This document shows, piece after piece, positions 1 through 7,224 of a DNA stretch of 10,849 nucleotides. Both the position numbers and the translations under genes were made by a program. The stretch spans positions 1 to 10,849 of the forward strand of contig JAUVQU010000071.1 in assembly GCA_030597965.1 (NCBI GenBank), given 5' to 3'. The stretch is from Cellvibrionaceae bacterium (GTDB taxonomy: Bacteria > Pseudomonadota > Gammaproteobacteria > Pseudomonadales > Cellvibrionaceae). Numbering within the stretch: position 1 is the first letter of the stretch; every line of letters starts with the position of its first letter. Below the pieces are notes generated by a model that saw only the letters and a program-made list of their open reading frames with translations, did not search any database and had not been told where the DNA came from.

Positions 1-50
1 AATGCCCATGGGCCATATTTATTCAGAAACTCTGAGTTATCTGTACTCAT
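1..50 (-). CDS. Start of a probable short-chain dehydrogenase/reductase, cut by window edge
   Basis: An ATG at 48-50 on the minus strand opens a frame that runs off the window after 16 codons, reading MSTDNSEFLNKYGPWA. A GGAG Shine-Dalgarno sits 9 nt upstream. The KYGPWA stretch is what commonly comes just before the Rossmann-fold glycine motif (VVTGAS-type) in a group of short-chain dehydrogenases, so this is probably an SDR oxidoreductase. The glycine motif itself lies outside the window, so the family call is inference from few residues. The gene begins 30 nt after the stop of the DegT-type fragment on the same strand. The two look like consecutive genes of one operon, perhaps for surface-sugar biosynthesis. 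Confidence 0.5.
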   Translation of the reverse strand, partial: MSTDNSEFLNKYGPWA

Positions 51-80
51 AATTAATCGCTCCGTTTTATAAATTATTTA

Positions 81-566
81 TTATTTTAAATTCTGTTTGG
101 CAATAAATTCTTCCAGCACTTCGTAAAGGTAATCGCAGTCTTCATGAGTCATTGTCGGGTGGCACGGCAACATCAACCCATACTCCATGACTTGATCGGC
201 ATTGGGGCAACCTTCAGGGTCAATACGGAATTCGACATTTTTCATCATCGGTTGTCGGGCGGCATTACCGGTGAAAATAACCCGCGTGAAGATACCATTC
301 TCCTCGAGAAATACTTGTAAATCTCTACGGCTACAGCTGAATTCGGGGCGCAGTTGAACTGGATAGCATATCCATGTGGTTTTACAGTCCGGATGCACAC
401 GGGGGATTATAAAAATATCACTGTGCTTTTCTAGAAATGCGGTGTGACGGTCAAATATATCCTGACGCAGCTCGGTGAACCTATCCAGTTTGTTAAGTTG
501 CTCGTGCCCAAAAGCCGCACCGGCTTCGTTGGGAATAAATCCGTAAGCAATATTCTCGAAAAGGAG
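81..566 (-). pseudogene. DegT/DnrJ/EryC1 (RfbH-like) sugar aminotransferase, 3' part only
   Basis: The minus-strand frame ending at TAA 81-83 encodes the C-terminal third of a DegT-family PLP aminotransferase. An ORF could begin at a GTG at 396-398, but family-like sequence continues without a stop far upstream of it: FENIAYGF at about 537-560, then PNEAGAAFGHEQL, then the segment TGNAARQP and the closing PNADQV...YLYEVLEEF. In RfbH-like proteins (sugar nucleotide 3-dehydrase/aminotransferase, used for deoxysugars in O-antigen or related glycans) these elements occur in this order. About 160 of the usual ~400 residues remain. The N-terminal catalytic half with the cofactor-binding residues is gone, so the fragment should be inactive. 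Family resemblance stops near 560-566, where the sequence passes into an AraC-type gene on the other strand. The neighbour on the same strand is a probable SDR gene. Confidence 0.8.
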
Positions 567-570
567 CGTT
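549..570. other. Junction between two truncated genes on opposite strands
   Basis: On the low-coordinate side the minus strand encodes a DegT-type aminotransferase. On the high-coordinate side the plus strand encodes an AraC-type regulator. Both are missing their 5' parts at the same place. The frames LFENIAY (minus, 543-563) and ILEKER (plus, 552-569) are each plausible for their family, so the exact breakpoint cannot be set and a few bases of microhomology are possible. No insertion sequence, terminal repeat or attachment-site-like repeat is visible nearby. The cause may be a real deletion or inversion, or a chimeric assembly join. Confidence 0.65.
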
Positions 571-728
571 GCCGATCCGAGATCGCCAAAGAATTACTGA
601 CTCATTCACAGCTACCTCTCGAGCAAATAACTCACCAATTGGGCTTTAGTGATCCTCGTGCTTTTCGCAGGGCATTTAAGCAATGGACAGGTAAAACCCC
701 TTCTGAATACCGAAGGAACTCTTCGTAA
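552..728 (+). pseudogene. AraC-family transcriptional regulator, C-terminal fragment
   Basis: The plus-strand frame ending at TAA 726-728 encodes the end of an AraC/XylS DNA-binding domain. It shows the first-HTH-to-linker segment (RCRSEIAKELL), then the second helix-turn-helix with the family signature GFSDPRAFRRAFKQWTG followed by TPSEYRR. About 58 residues are recognisable from codon 552 or 567 onward. A complete AraC domain needs about 100 residues, and full regulators have about 280-340. The open frame runs back to a GTG at 444, but residues 444-550 are antisense to the DegT-type fragment and have no AraC character, so I do not accept that start. The effector domain and first HTH are missing, so it is unlikely to be functional. 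It ends 7 nt before the convergent stop of the efflux pump gene, so an intact version may once have controlled that operon (inference). Confidence 0.78.
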
Positions 729-735
729 TACAGCC

Positions 736-3700
736 CTACCCCCTAAACTGCTTCCACCTTGTTTGTGTGTCACTCACAAAGGCCAAGAACACTGGCAGTG
801 TCACCAGTGTAATAACAGCACCCACAACCACACCCCAAAACATTACCATGATCATCGATGTTAAGCTGAAGTGCACACCCGCCCAACCGTAAGCCGCTGG
901 GCCTAGCCCTGCTGCGGTGGTCATTGCAGTTAGAACAATCGGGCGTAAACGGTATACCGAGCCCTCAATAATTGAGTCACGGCTGATGGAGCTCCCCTGT
1001 TGCTGAATCCCCTGCTCTATAGACTGCTGATGCAGGCGATTAATTTGATCAATCATTACCAGTGAACTGTTTATCAATACCCCCGCCAAGCCCATAAAAC
1101 CGACCAGCGCCGGAACGCTGATAGTGGTGCCCTGCAATAAAAACACAAACATCACGGAGACAAACGCAAAGGGAATAACCAGCATCACCAGCAGCGGCTG
1201 CACGAGTGAATCAAACAAGAGAATCATTAAGAACAGGATGCCAACCAGAATCAGCAGTAACGCCATACCCATGGTGTCGGATGTAGCCTGTTGGGACATG
1301 TATTCGCCTTGTATTTTGACCCGTGCTGCTGGATAGCGTTTACCAAATTCACTCTCCGTAATAAACGCCATAGCCCGTTCGTTCACTTCTGTAACGGAGC
1401 TGGTGTTGCGGTTAATGTTGCCGTAAACGGTTTCTGTGCGGCTGCCTGCGTAGTGAAGAATAGATTCCTGCCCAGGCAAGACTTCGAAACTGGCGATACT
1501 ACGCAACGGAATTTGCTCGCCGCGATTATTTTGGATCAACAGTGAACGAAAGGCACTGACATCACCACGATGCTCCTGTTGCAGCTGCAAACGAAAACGG
1601 ATTCGCTCATTGAGGGTTTGCAATTCATCCACGATATAACCATCAAAAGCGACTTTGATGGCCTTGGTAACCGAAGCCACTTGCAAGCCGTAGGCGGCCA
1701 TTTTCTCATGGTCTAAATCGAGACTGATAATACTTTTACCCGGCTTGTAATTACTCCACGCTTCGGTGACATCGGGGTCGGCATGCAGGTAAGCCAGGAG
1801 CTCATCGGCTATTTGACCTCGCTCATCACCAGCGCCAATGACCTGGATTTCCACAGGGAAGCCAGTGGGAGGGGTTTCCAGCGTCACAATAGCGGATAGT
1901 CGTTCAAACTCTGCCTGCATAGGGTCTAGACGCGCCTGTATCTGCTGCGCAATAACTGGAGCTCTAACTTCACGTTCTCCCCCCGGCACTAATTCGATCA
2001 TGACTTTACCCCAACTGCTATGCTGGCCTTCAATAACAAAATCTAAACGTCCACTGTCGTGATGCCCCGCAACCGAATACATATTTTTAATGTGTTCAGA
2101 GCTTACAGCTAAGTTCACCTTTTGCTCTATATCCTGTAACGCAGCAGCGGTTTTTTCAAGCGAGCTACCCGTCGGTAATTCGACCAGCACTACGATGGTA
2201 CTGGAATCTGTAACAGGGTAACTTTCAAATTTCATAAAGGCGCTAACCAAGGTCGTAAACACTGCAAAAGCAATGACCACCACCACTAACCAGCGACGTG
2301 GATATTGGGTCGCACTTTGCAAAAAACTACGGTAAGTATTTTCTACTTTTAAAAACCAGCGCGCTTTGTTTTTAGCGCCTTTTGAATGGTGTAATGATTT
2401 AGCGAGATGGGAAGGCAGTAAAAAGTTACATTCCAGCAGTGACGCCGTAATCACCAAAATCACTGTCACCGGAACAACCCATAAAAACTTGGAGTCCAAT
2501 CCCTCAACTAATAACAAGGGAGTAAAAGCTAAAAGTGTTGTAAGTGCGCCAACAAATACGGGTTTAGCAACATCCAACGTACCACGCAATGCCGAGGTTC
2601 TCGGGTCGTAACCCTGTTCGTGATAGCGATAAATACTCTCGCTGATGACGATGGCATCGTCTACCAATAACCCCAGCATCATCACAATGGCAAATAGAGA
2701 TGTGTTATCGGGCGTTACGCCAGCCACAGGGAATAGTACTAACGCCAATAAAATAGCGGTGGGCAGTCCCATAATCACCCAAAATGTTGCTCGCCACGGA
2801 AAGAAGAGAATGAGTGCCATGGCGATGAGTAACGCACCAATAAGGGCATTGTCCAGCAGTACATTGAGTGTACTTCGGGTGGTATTATAACGCTCATAGA
2901 CAACATCCAAATGCACACCGCGGGGTAAATCTGATCTCGCGGAATCAAGTACTTTTTCAACCGCTTCCCCGAGCTTCATCTCATTATTATTAGAGTCAGC
3001 CTTAAGGTTCATCATGATGCCTGAGCGGCCATTGATAGAGTGCAAAACACGCGGCGCTTCATAATCCATGACTACATTAGCGATATCTCTAATGCGAAGG
3101 AAATCACCAAAACCAGAAGCTCTTAAAATAACATCCTGTACTTCTTTAGGGTCATCAAACTCACCCAACGCCATGACATCCTGCTCACCAACAAAAGAAT
3201 CGAAGGCACCACCGGTATCACTGACATTACGATTGCGGATAGCTTTTTCAATTTCTTCAAAAGACACACCCAGTTGATTAAGCTTAAGCGGATCCAATAA
3301 TAACCGCACTTCTCTATCCCGATAGCTCTCTAAATCCACAGTTGTTATGTCGGGCATTTCCCGTAATTGATTCTGCAATTTTTTTGCGACTTTACGCAGT
3401 AATTCCTCATCAATATTGCCGGAAATCAAAATCCTCAACAGCGGCATGTCTTCATTAGTAATACTACGCAGTTCAGGTTTTTCGATCAGATCATCAGGCA
3501 AACGAGCAACAGCACGATCGATCGCTCTCTGTAAGTCACCGTAGATTTTAGCCAACTGAGCTTTATCCGCACTAGGGTCTGCGTTCACCTGAATGATCGA
3601 CAAGCCCTCAACCGTATTGGATATCATCTGCTTGACTCCATCCACCTCCAGTAGCTCTTGTTCGAGGGGCACAGTGACACTGACTTCCATTTTTTCAGGG

Positions 3701-3867
3701 CTAACGCCAGGGCGTATGGTGGTGATGGAATAGATACCAAAATCAATCACTGGGGCAAACTGAATAGGGCCTGTCAGCACCCTTTCCATACCGAGTAAAA
3801 TCACCATGATCATGATGAGGTTTACGACCAGAGGCCGCTCAATAAAATACTGGAATATTCGACTCAC
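736..3867 (-). CDS. RND-family efflux transporter, inner-membrane permease
   Basis: This 1043-residue protein has the length and architecture of AcrB/MexB-type resistance-nodulation-division pumps. It would use the proton gradient to drive export of toxic compounds through a tripartite envelope complex. It opens with the typical FIERPLVVNL segment and first membrane helix. A large periplasmic loop follows (about 32-335), then helices 2-6 (about 336-490) with LVDDAIV, where the paired aspartates 403/404 match the proton-relay pair of AcrB TM4. A second loop and helices 8-12 close the protein, with the conserved RPIVLTAMTTAAGLGP block near 976-991. In TM10 the asparagine near 933 is kept, but by my alignment the preceding AcrB lysine is isoleucine (GVLINSSLV), as in some divergent subfamilies. 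Substrate cannot be told. The start is GTG at 3865-3867, three bases after the adaptor stop, with a GGGG-type Shine-Dalgarno inside the adaptor's last codons. The two genes are therefore translationally linked. No outer-membrane channel gene accompanies them. Confidence 0.95.
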   Translation of the reverse strand: MSRIFQYFIERPLVVNLIMIMVILLGMERVLTGPIQFAPVIDFGIYSITTIRPGVSPEKMEVSVTVPLEQELLEVDGVKQMISNTVEGLSIIQVNADPSADKAQLAKIYGDLQRAIDRAVARLPDDLIEKPELRSITNEDMPLLRILISGNIDEELLRKVAKKLQNQLREMPDITTVDLESYRDREVRLLLDPLKLNQLGVSFEEIEKAIRNRNVSDTGGAFDSFVGEQDVMALGEFDDPKEVQDVILRASGFGDFLRIRDIANVVMDYEAPRVLHSINGRSGIMMNLKADSNNNEMKLGEAVEKVLDSARSDLPRGVHLDVVYERYNTTRSTLNVLLDNALIGALLIAMALILFFPWRATFWVIMGLPTAILLALVLFPVAGVTPDNTSLFAIVMMLGLLVDDAIVISESIYRYHEQGYDPRTSALRGTLDVAKPVFVGALTTLLAFTPLLLVEGLDSKFLWVVPVTVILVITASLLECNFLLPSHLAKSLHHSKGAKNKARWFLKVENTYRSFLQSATQYPRRWLVVVVIAFAVFTTLVSAFMKFESYPVTDSSTIVVLVELPTGSSLEKTAAALQDIEQKVNLAVSSEHIKNMYSVAGHHDSGRLDFVIEGQHSSWGKVMIELVPGGEREVRAPVIAQQIQARLDPMQAEFERLSAIVTLETPPTGFPVEIQVIGAGDERGQIADELLAYLHADPDVTEAWSNYKPGKSIISLDLDHEKMAAYGLQVASVTKAIKVAFDGYIVDELQTLNERIRFRLQLQQEHRGDVSAFRSLLIQNNRGEQIPLRSIASFEVLPGQESILHYAGSRTETVYGNINRNTSSVTEVNERAMAFITESEFGKRYPAARVKIQGEYMSQQATSDTMGMALLLILVGILFLMILLFDSLVQPLLVMLVIPFAFVSVMFVFLLQGTTISVPALVGFMGLAGVLINSSLVMIDQINRLHQQSIEQGIQQQGSSISRDSIIEGSVYRLRPIVLTAMTTAAGLGPAAYGWAGVHFSLTSMIMVMFWGVVVGAVITLVTLPVFLAFVSDTQTRWKQFRG

Positions 3868-3870
3868 GAA

Positions 3871-5001
3871 TTACTGCCCCGCTTCGGAAGCGGTTACGTC
3901 AGGTTTGGCGCTCACTTGCATCCCATCGGACACTAAACTGAGAGGCGCAATAATCAACTGATCACCATCACTAAGGCCTTCGTAGACGATAAGTCCGTCC
4001 CCTACCGTCAAGCCAACACGAGGCTCTTTGGCTCGGGCAGTTCCATTTTCAATAACAAACACTATGCGCTTACGATGCCGATCTACAACCGCCGCACGCG
4101 GCACAACCAGCAATGGATTGGTATCATTAACACTTAGACTTACCGTAGCGCTCATGCCTTCACGGAGCTTACCGTCAGGATTGGGCACTCGCAGCTTCAC
4201 TTCAAAGTTACCCGTCTGAACATTAGCCGTGACGGACACAGACTCTAAGGTCGCCTCATACTCGGCATTAGCAATTTCAACACTGGCTTTAGCGCCAATG
4301 GAAAGATGATTAACCTCTGCTTCATTAACAAACGTCACCAGCTGCAAACTACCGCGTGTTTGCAATACGCCTAACTGTTCTCCGGGCTGTACTTTTTGCC
4401 CCGGCTCTACAGATTCCGCCTCTATTATTCCATCGACTGGACTGATTACGACTAAATCCTGTAATTGCTGTTGTGCCAGATTCTGTTCGGCTTTGGCCTG
4501 CGCCAATTGCGCCACCGCATTCGCGTAGGTTGATGCTATTTTATTAAGTTCGTCTTTAGACACTGCGCCTTTATCTCCCAGAGAGGCGAAGCGCTTGTAG
4601 GTCTGCTGTGCTTGTTCCAAGCCCGCTTTCGCGCCTGCAACATTCGCCTTGGCACGAGTCAAACGCAGCTTTTGTTTGGCATCATCCAGTGACAACAACT
4701 TATCACCGGCAAGAACTTCCTGTCCCTCGCGAAAATACACCTGCGTTACCGTTCCGGGCACTTCCACTCCCACACGTATTTTTTCTGCAGAAACCAAGCG
4801 GCCAAAACTTTGTATTTGATAGGTACTAGGCTTTGCTGTGAGCATCAAGGTATCGACCATTAATACACTGTCGACAACCTCCTGGGGCACTGCATCCATC
4901 GATTTTTCACAACCAATAAGCCAAGTACAGACAACGACAATCACGAGCGGGGCCAACCGCTTACTGAGTGACAATTTCTTCATCACTAATGGTTTCTTCA
5001 C
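3871..5001 (-). CDS. Efflux RND periplasmic adaptor (membrane fusion) lipoprotein
   Basis: This is the periplasmic adaptor that joins the downstream RND pump to an outer-membrane channel. It has 376 residues, usual for HlyD/AcrA-type adaptors. A signal peptide with a lipobox ends in L-I-G-C, so Cys31 is the probable lipidated residue. The first lipoyl half (VEVPGTVTQVYFREGQEV, ~78-95) follows, then a long alanine/glutamine-rich helical hairpin (~110-180). The second lipoyl half (VISPVDGIIE...VEPGQKV, ~187-208) and beta-barrel and membrane-proximal domains complete it. I take the GTG at 4999-5001 as the start because AGGGA lies about 8 nt upstream. An ATG six codons later has no clear Shine-Dalgarno and would shorten only the n-region. 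It is the first gene of a two-gene operon with the pump. A possible promoter and inverted repeat lie 50-100 nt upstream. Confidence 0.92.
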   Translation of the reverse strand: MKKPLVMKKLSLSKRLAPLVIVVVCTWLIGCEKSMDAVPQEVVDSVLMVDTLMLTAKPSTYQIQSFGRLVSAEKIRVGVEVPGTVTQVYFREGQEVLAGDKLLSLDDAKQKLRLTRAKANVAGAKAGLEQAQQTYKRFASLGDKGAVSKDELNKIASTYANAVAQLAQAKAEQNLAQQQLQDLVVISPVDGIIEAESVEPGQKVQPGEQLGVLQTRGSLQLVTFVNEAEVNHLSIGAKASVEIANAEYEATLESVSVTANVQTGNFEVKLRVPNPDGKLREGMSATVSLSVNDTNPLLVVPRAAVVDRHRKRIVFVIENGTARAKEPRVGLTVGDGLIVYEGLSDGDQLIIAPLSLVSDGMQVSAKPDVTASEAGQ

Positions 5002-5052
5002 TTAAGCATTCCCTGATTATTTTTATTGTGGTGAGGTTCATGCCACGAGGAC

Positions 5053-5081
5053 AATACACAACTATATAATGAATGAGACAA
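5053..5081 (-). promoter_or_regulatory. Possible sigma70 promoter for the efflux operon
   Basis: On the minus strand, TTGTCT (5076-5081, -35) and TGTATT (5053-5058, -10) are separated by 17 nt, each matching four of six consensus bases. The -35 box overlaps one arm of the 5073-5100 inverted repeat. Transcription would begin about 45 nt before the adaptor GTG. The call rests on weak consensus only. Confidence 0.35.
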
Positions 5082-5100
5082 ATTTAAATATTAGTCTCAT
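5073..5100. promoter_or_regulatory. 28-nt inverted repeat, candidate repressor operator
   Basis: ATGAGAC at 5073-5079 and GTCTCAT at 5094-5100 are perfect 7-nt inverted arms around a 14-nt A/T-only centre. The repeat lies in the 259-nt divergent region between the efflux adaptor and dusA, about 72 nt upstream of the adaptor start. It covers the putative -35 box of the pump promoter. It has no T-run and an A/T-only centre, so it does not look like a terminator. A dimeric regulator such as a TetR- or MarR-type protein is one candidate ligand; no such regulator gene is in the window. Confidence 0.4.
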
Positions 5101-5196
5101 CACCAGCCAGCAGCAACCGCTCTTTATAGATCTTAACGGTTTAATTGAGCCAAGAGAGAAGCGCTGAAACAAGTGACCTCAGATTAATTAATACAC

Positions 5197-5224
5197 TTAA
5201 AATAAACACCAAACCCTGTACAAT
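5197..5224 (+). promoter_or_regulatory. Possible sigma70 promoter for dusA
   Basis: TTAAAA (5197-5202) and TACAAT (5219-5224) are separated by 16 nt and match four and five of six consensus bases. Transcription would start near 5231 and give a leader of about 30 nt before the dusA ATG. An exact TATAAT at 5253-5258 lies too close to the ATG to serve this start. Confidence 0.35.
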
Positions 5225-5260
5225 TTGCGCTCAAAGACATTTCAGTCGTAGATATAATGC

Positions 5261-6247
5261 ATGATCAAAGTTTCTAGACGTTTTAGCGTTGCCCCTATGA
5301 TGGACTGGTCTGACCGCCATTGCCGTTACCTGTGGCGTTTAATTTCCAAGAATGCCCTACTCTATTCCGAAATGGTGACAACCGGCGCACTTATTCATGG
5401 TGATGCCGCTCGCTTTTTAGAGTTCAATCAAGCGGAAGAACCCGTTGCTCTGCAACTGGGAGGCAGTAACGCTCAGGATTTGGCCAAGTGTGCGCGTATG
5501 GCACAGGACTGGGGTTACAACGAAGTAAATTTAAACTGCGGCTGTCCCAGTGACCGAGTGCAAAACGGTATGATTGGCGCCATTCTGATGAAACATGCGC
5601 CACTGGTTGCCGATGGCATGAAGGCTATGCAAGATGCAGTGGATATTGATGTCACCATTAAGCATCGTATTGGTGTGGACGACATGGAGGATTACGCCGG
5701 CCTTGTAGATTTTGTCGGCACCATTGCCGATACCGGTTGTAAAACGTTTATTGTTCACGCTCGCAAAGCCTGGCTACAAGGCCTGAGTCCAAAGCAAAAC
5801 CGTGAAATACCGCCACTGCAATACGAGATGGTCTACGACCTGAAGCAGCAATTCCCCGATCTTGAGATCATTCTTAATGGTGGCCTGCATAATTTAGAGT
5901 TATGCCAAGAGCAAATACCCTTACTGGACGGCGTCATGGTGGGTCGTGAGGCTTACAGTAACCCCTATATATTGGCCGATGTAGACCGCTTGTTTTACGA
6001 TGACAAGCACGTGATACCCAGCCGTATAGAAGTGGCTGAGGCGTTTATGGACTACTGCCAGAAACAAATCAGGGAAGGTTTGAAGCTAAAATACATGACG
6101 CGCCATATACTGGGGCTATTCCAGGGAGTACCTGGTGCCAGAAGCTTCCGTCGCCATATCAGTGAAAACGCTTATCACGACGGAGCCACCATTCAGGTAC
6201 TTGAAGATGCGCTAACATTTGTACGTAAGGAGCAAATTAATGCTTAG
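5261..6247 (+). CDS. dusA: tRNA-dihydrouridine(20/20a) synthase DusA
   Basis: This FMN enzyme reduces uridine to dihydrouridine in the D-loop of tRNA using NADPH, in the cytoplasm. The 328 residues match the DusA branch of the Dus family rather than DusB or DusC. It begins RRFSVAPMMDWSDRHCRY (6-23), then has LLYSEMVTTGA (33-43) and VALQLGGS (62-69). The catalytic-cysteine motif NLNCGCPSDRVQNG places the general-acid Cys at 95. Further motifs are TIKHRIG with Lys134, VHARKAWLQGLSP (165-177), NGG (206-208) and GRE (228-230) for the FMN phosphate. The ATG at 5261 is the only possible start: an in-frame TAA lies two codons upstream, and family sequence begins at once. It has no clear Shine-Dalgarno. 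Its 3' end overlaps the TerB-like gene by 8 nt, so the two form one operon. Confidence 0.95.
   Translation: MIKVSRRFSVAPMMDWSDRHCRYLWRLISKNALLYSEMVTTGALIHGDAARFLEFNQAEEPVALQLGGSNAQDLAKCARMAQDWGYNEVNLNCGCPSDRVQNGMIGAILMKHAPLVADGMKAMQDAVDIDVTIKHRIGVDDMEDYAGLVDFVGTIADTGCKTFIVHARKAWLQGLSPKQNREIPPLQYEMVYDLKQQFPDLEIILNGGLHNLELCQEQIPLLDGVMVGREAYSNPYILADVDRLFYDDKHVIPSRIEVAEAFMDYCQKQIREGLKLKYMTRHILGLFQGVPGARSFRRHISENAYHDGATIQVLEDALTFVRKEQINA
6227..6232 (+). promoter_or_regulatory. Shine-Dalgarno fixing the TerB-like gene start
   Basis: AAGGAG lies inside the last codons of dusA, 7 nt before the ATG at 6240-6242. It supports that ATG over a TTG seven codons upstream in the same frame. It also implies that ribosomes finishing dusA can re-initiate. 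Confidence 0.75.
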
Positions 6248-6683
6248 GAAGATCCAACAATTTTTCGATAAACTCTCTGAAACTGAGCATCCGGTTCTTA
6301 CGGAGAAAGACAAACAACTCGCAGCCTGTGCTCTTATGCTTGAAGTAGCTGCAATTGATGATAATTTTGGTGAGCCAGAACTGAATATACTGGCAGAAGA
6401 AATGCAGAAACAATTTTCACTGGACGATGAGACTCGTTCTGAGCTGATTGAGCTGGCCCACACCGCTCAAGCAGATGCCGCTTCGCTGCATCAGTTCACA
6501 TCACTGATTCACAAACACTGCGAGCCGCAGGACAAATTTCAATTATTAGTGGGGATGTGGCGAATTGCTTTTGCGGATGACCACCTGGATAAATACGAGG
6601 AACACATCATCCGCAAGGTCGCTGAATTACTTTATATCCGCCATTCGGACTTTATTCGCGCCAAGAAACTAGCCAAAATTTAA
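6240..6683 (+). CDS. TerB-like (tellurite-resistance-family) acidic helical protein
   Basis: The 147-residue product is small, all-helical and acidic. It resembles the TerB domain family (PF05099), whose members often have metal-binding or stress roles and are mostly uncharacterised. Two family-like acidic helix starts are visible: AAIDDNFGEPE (37-47) and IAFADDHLDKYEEH (109-122), each of the pattern A-x-x-D-D/H followed by E/D. There is no signal peptide or membrane helix, so it should be cytosolic. The start at 6240 is fixed by a strong AAGGAG. It overlaps the dusA stop by 8 nt and is presumably co-translated. Nothing else of a ter operon is present, so a tellurite role should not be assumed. 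It ends 10 nt before the convergent rssC stop. Confidence 0.8.
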   Translation: MLRKIQQFFDKLSETEHPVLTEKDKQLAACALMLEVAAIDDNFGEPELNILAEEMQKQFSLDDETRSELIELAHTAQADAASLHQFTSLIHKHCEPQDKFQLLVGMWRIAFADDHLDKYEEHIIRKVAELLYIRHSDFIRAKKLAKI

Positions 6684-6693
6684 CGACTGTTAA

Positions 6694-7179
6694 CTAGGTA
6701 TTTTCCAGACTTTTCACAAGGTCCTGAAAGGTCTCTTTGTTTTTCTCGTTCAAGCTCATTAAGGCTTTGTGAGCCTCCAGAACCTTTTTACGGGTTTCAT
6801 CTTCGCTACCAACGCACTCACACTCACAGGTATCACCATCCTGTGCAGTGGCTTCACTGTCGATAATATCGAAAATCTCCTCGAACCCCATGGACTCCAG
6901 TAGGCGTCTCATGCTCTTTGATGAGGATAATATGGAAGGCTTTAACCCTTTATACTTATCAGCTCTAATCGAGATCTTCGCCATTAAACCCAGCGTCGTG
7001 CTATCCACCAACTCAGCATTGGTCAGATCAAACACGATCGAGCAGAAGTCGTCGCGGCTAAACATATCTTCAATAAACTGATCGAAGGATACGCACAATG
7101 TCAGGCGCACATCGCCCTCCATTTTAATGACGTAAACTCCGTTGTGATCGGCAACCCAAATTTTTCCTGGTGGCTGCAT
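6694..7179 (-). CDS. rssC: STAS-domain anti-sigma factor antagonist, RssC type
   Basis: This 161-residue protein begins with a STAS domain (about 5-110), the fold of SpoIIAA-like anti-anti-sigma factors. VFDLTNAELVDSTTLGL carries the family motif, with Ser60 after Asp59 as the likely phosphorylation site. Dephosphorylated STAS proteins bind and neutralise an anti-sigma or other partner. The upstream PP2C-type response regulator is the natural phosphatase, an arrangement named RssB/RssC in Pseudomonas. The C-terminal ~45 residues are unusual: a TCECECVG cysteine cluster (Cys at about 118, 120, 122) in acidic sequence, then a charged amphipathic helix. The ATG at 7177-7179 has a GAGG Shine-Dalgarno 6 nt upstream. 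It lies 59 nt after rssB in the same direction. No kinase partner is visible in the window. Confidence 0.85.
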   Translation of the reverse strand: MQPPGKIWVADHNGVYVIKMEGDVRLTLCVSFDQFIEDMFSRDDFCSIVFDLTNAELVDSTTLGLMAKISIRADKYKGLKPSILSSSKSMRRLLESMGFEEIFDIIDSEATAQDGDTCECECVGSEDETRKKVLEAHKALMSLNEKNKETFQDLVKSLENT

Positions 7180-7224
7180 AACTTACCTCTAAACTTCTTT
7201 TGCCTGTTCTACAGTGTGGTTGAG

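Noticed and set aside
81..398. A 105-codon minus-strand ORF as an intact small gene starting with GTG
   Set aside because: Aminotransferase-like sequence continues in frame upstream of that GTG to about 560, so it is an internal codon of a truncated gene.
444..728. A 94-codon plus-strand ORF as an intact small AraC-like gene
   Set aside because: Codons from 444 to about 550 are antisense to well-matched aminotransferase sequence and lack AraC features; only the end is genuine.
649..864. Plus-strand ORF rich in His and Cys overlapping the end of the pump gene
   Set aside because: It overlaps the AraC fragment and the antisense of the pump's last helices; its composition is a by-product of reverse-complement membrane codons.
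5115..5141. Inverted repeat AACCG-N17-CGGTT in the region before dusA
   Set aside because: Five-base arms with a 17-nt centre are expected by chance in a gap of this size.
5253..5258. Exact TATAAT just before the dusA ATG as the dusA promoter
   Set aside because: Transcription would start inside the gene after the only possible start codon, and no -35 is correctly spaced.
5531..5758. Minus-strand ORF inside dusA
   Set aside because: It lies wholly within a well-conserved enzyme gene on the other strand and has no family features or upstream ribosome site.
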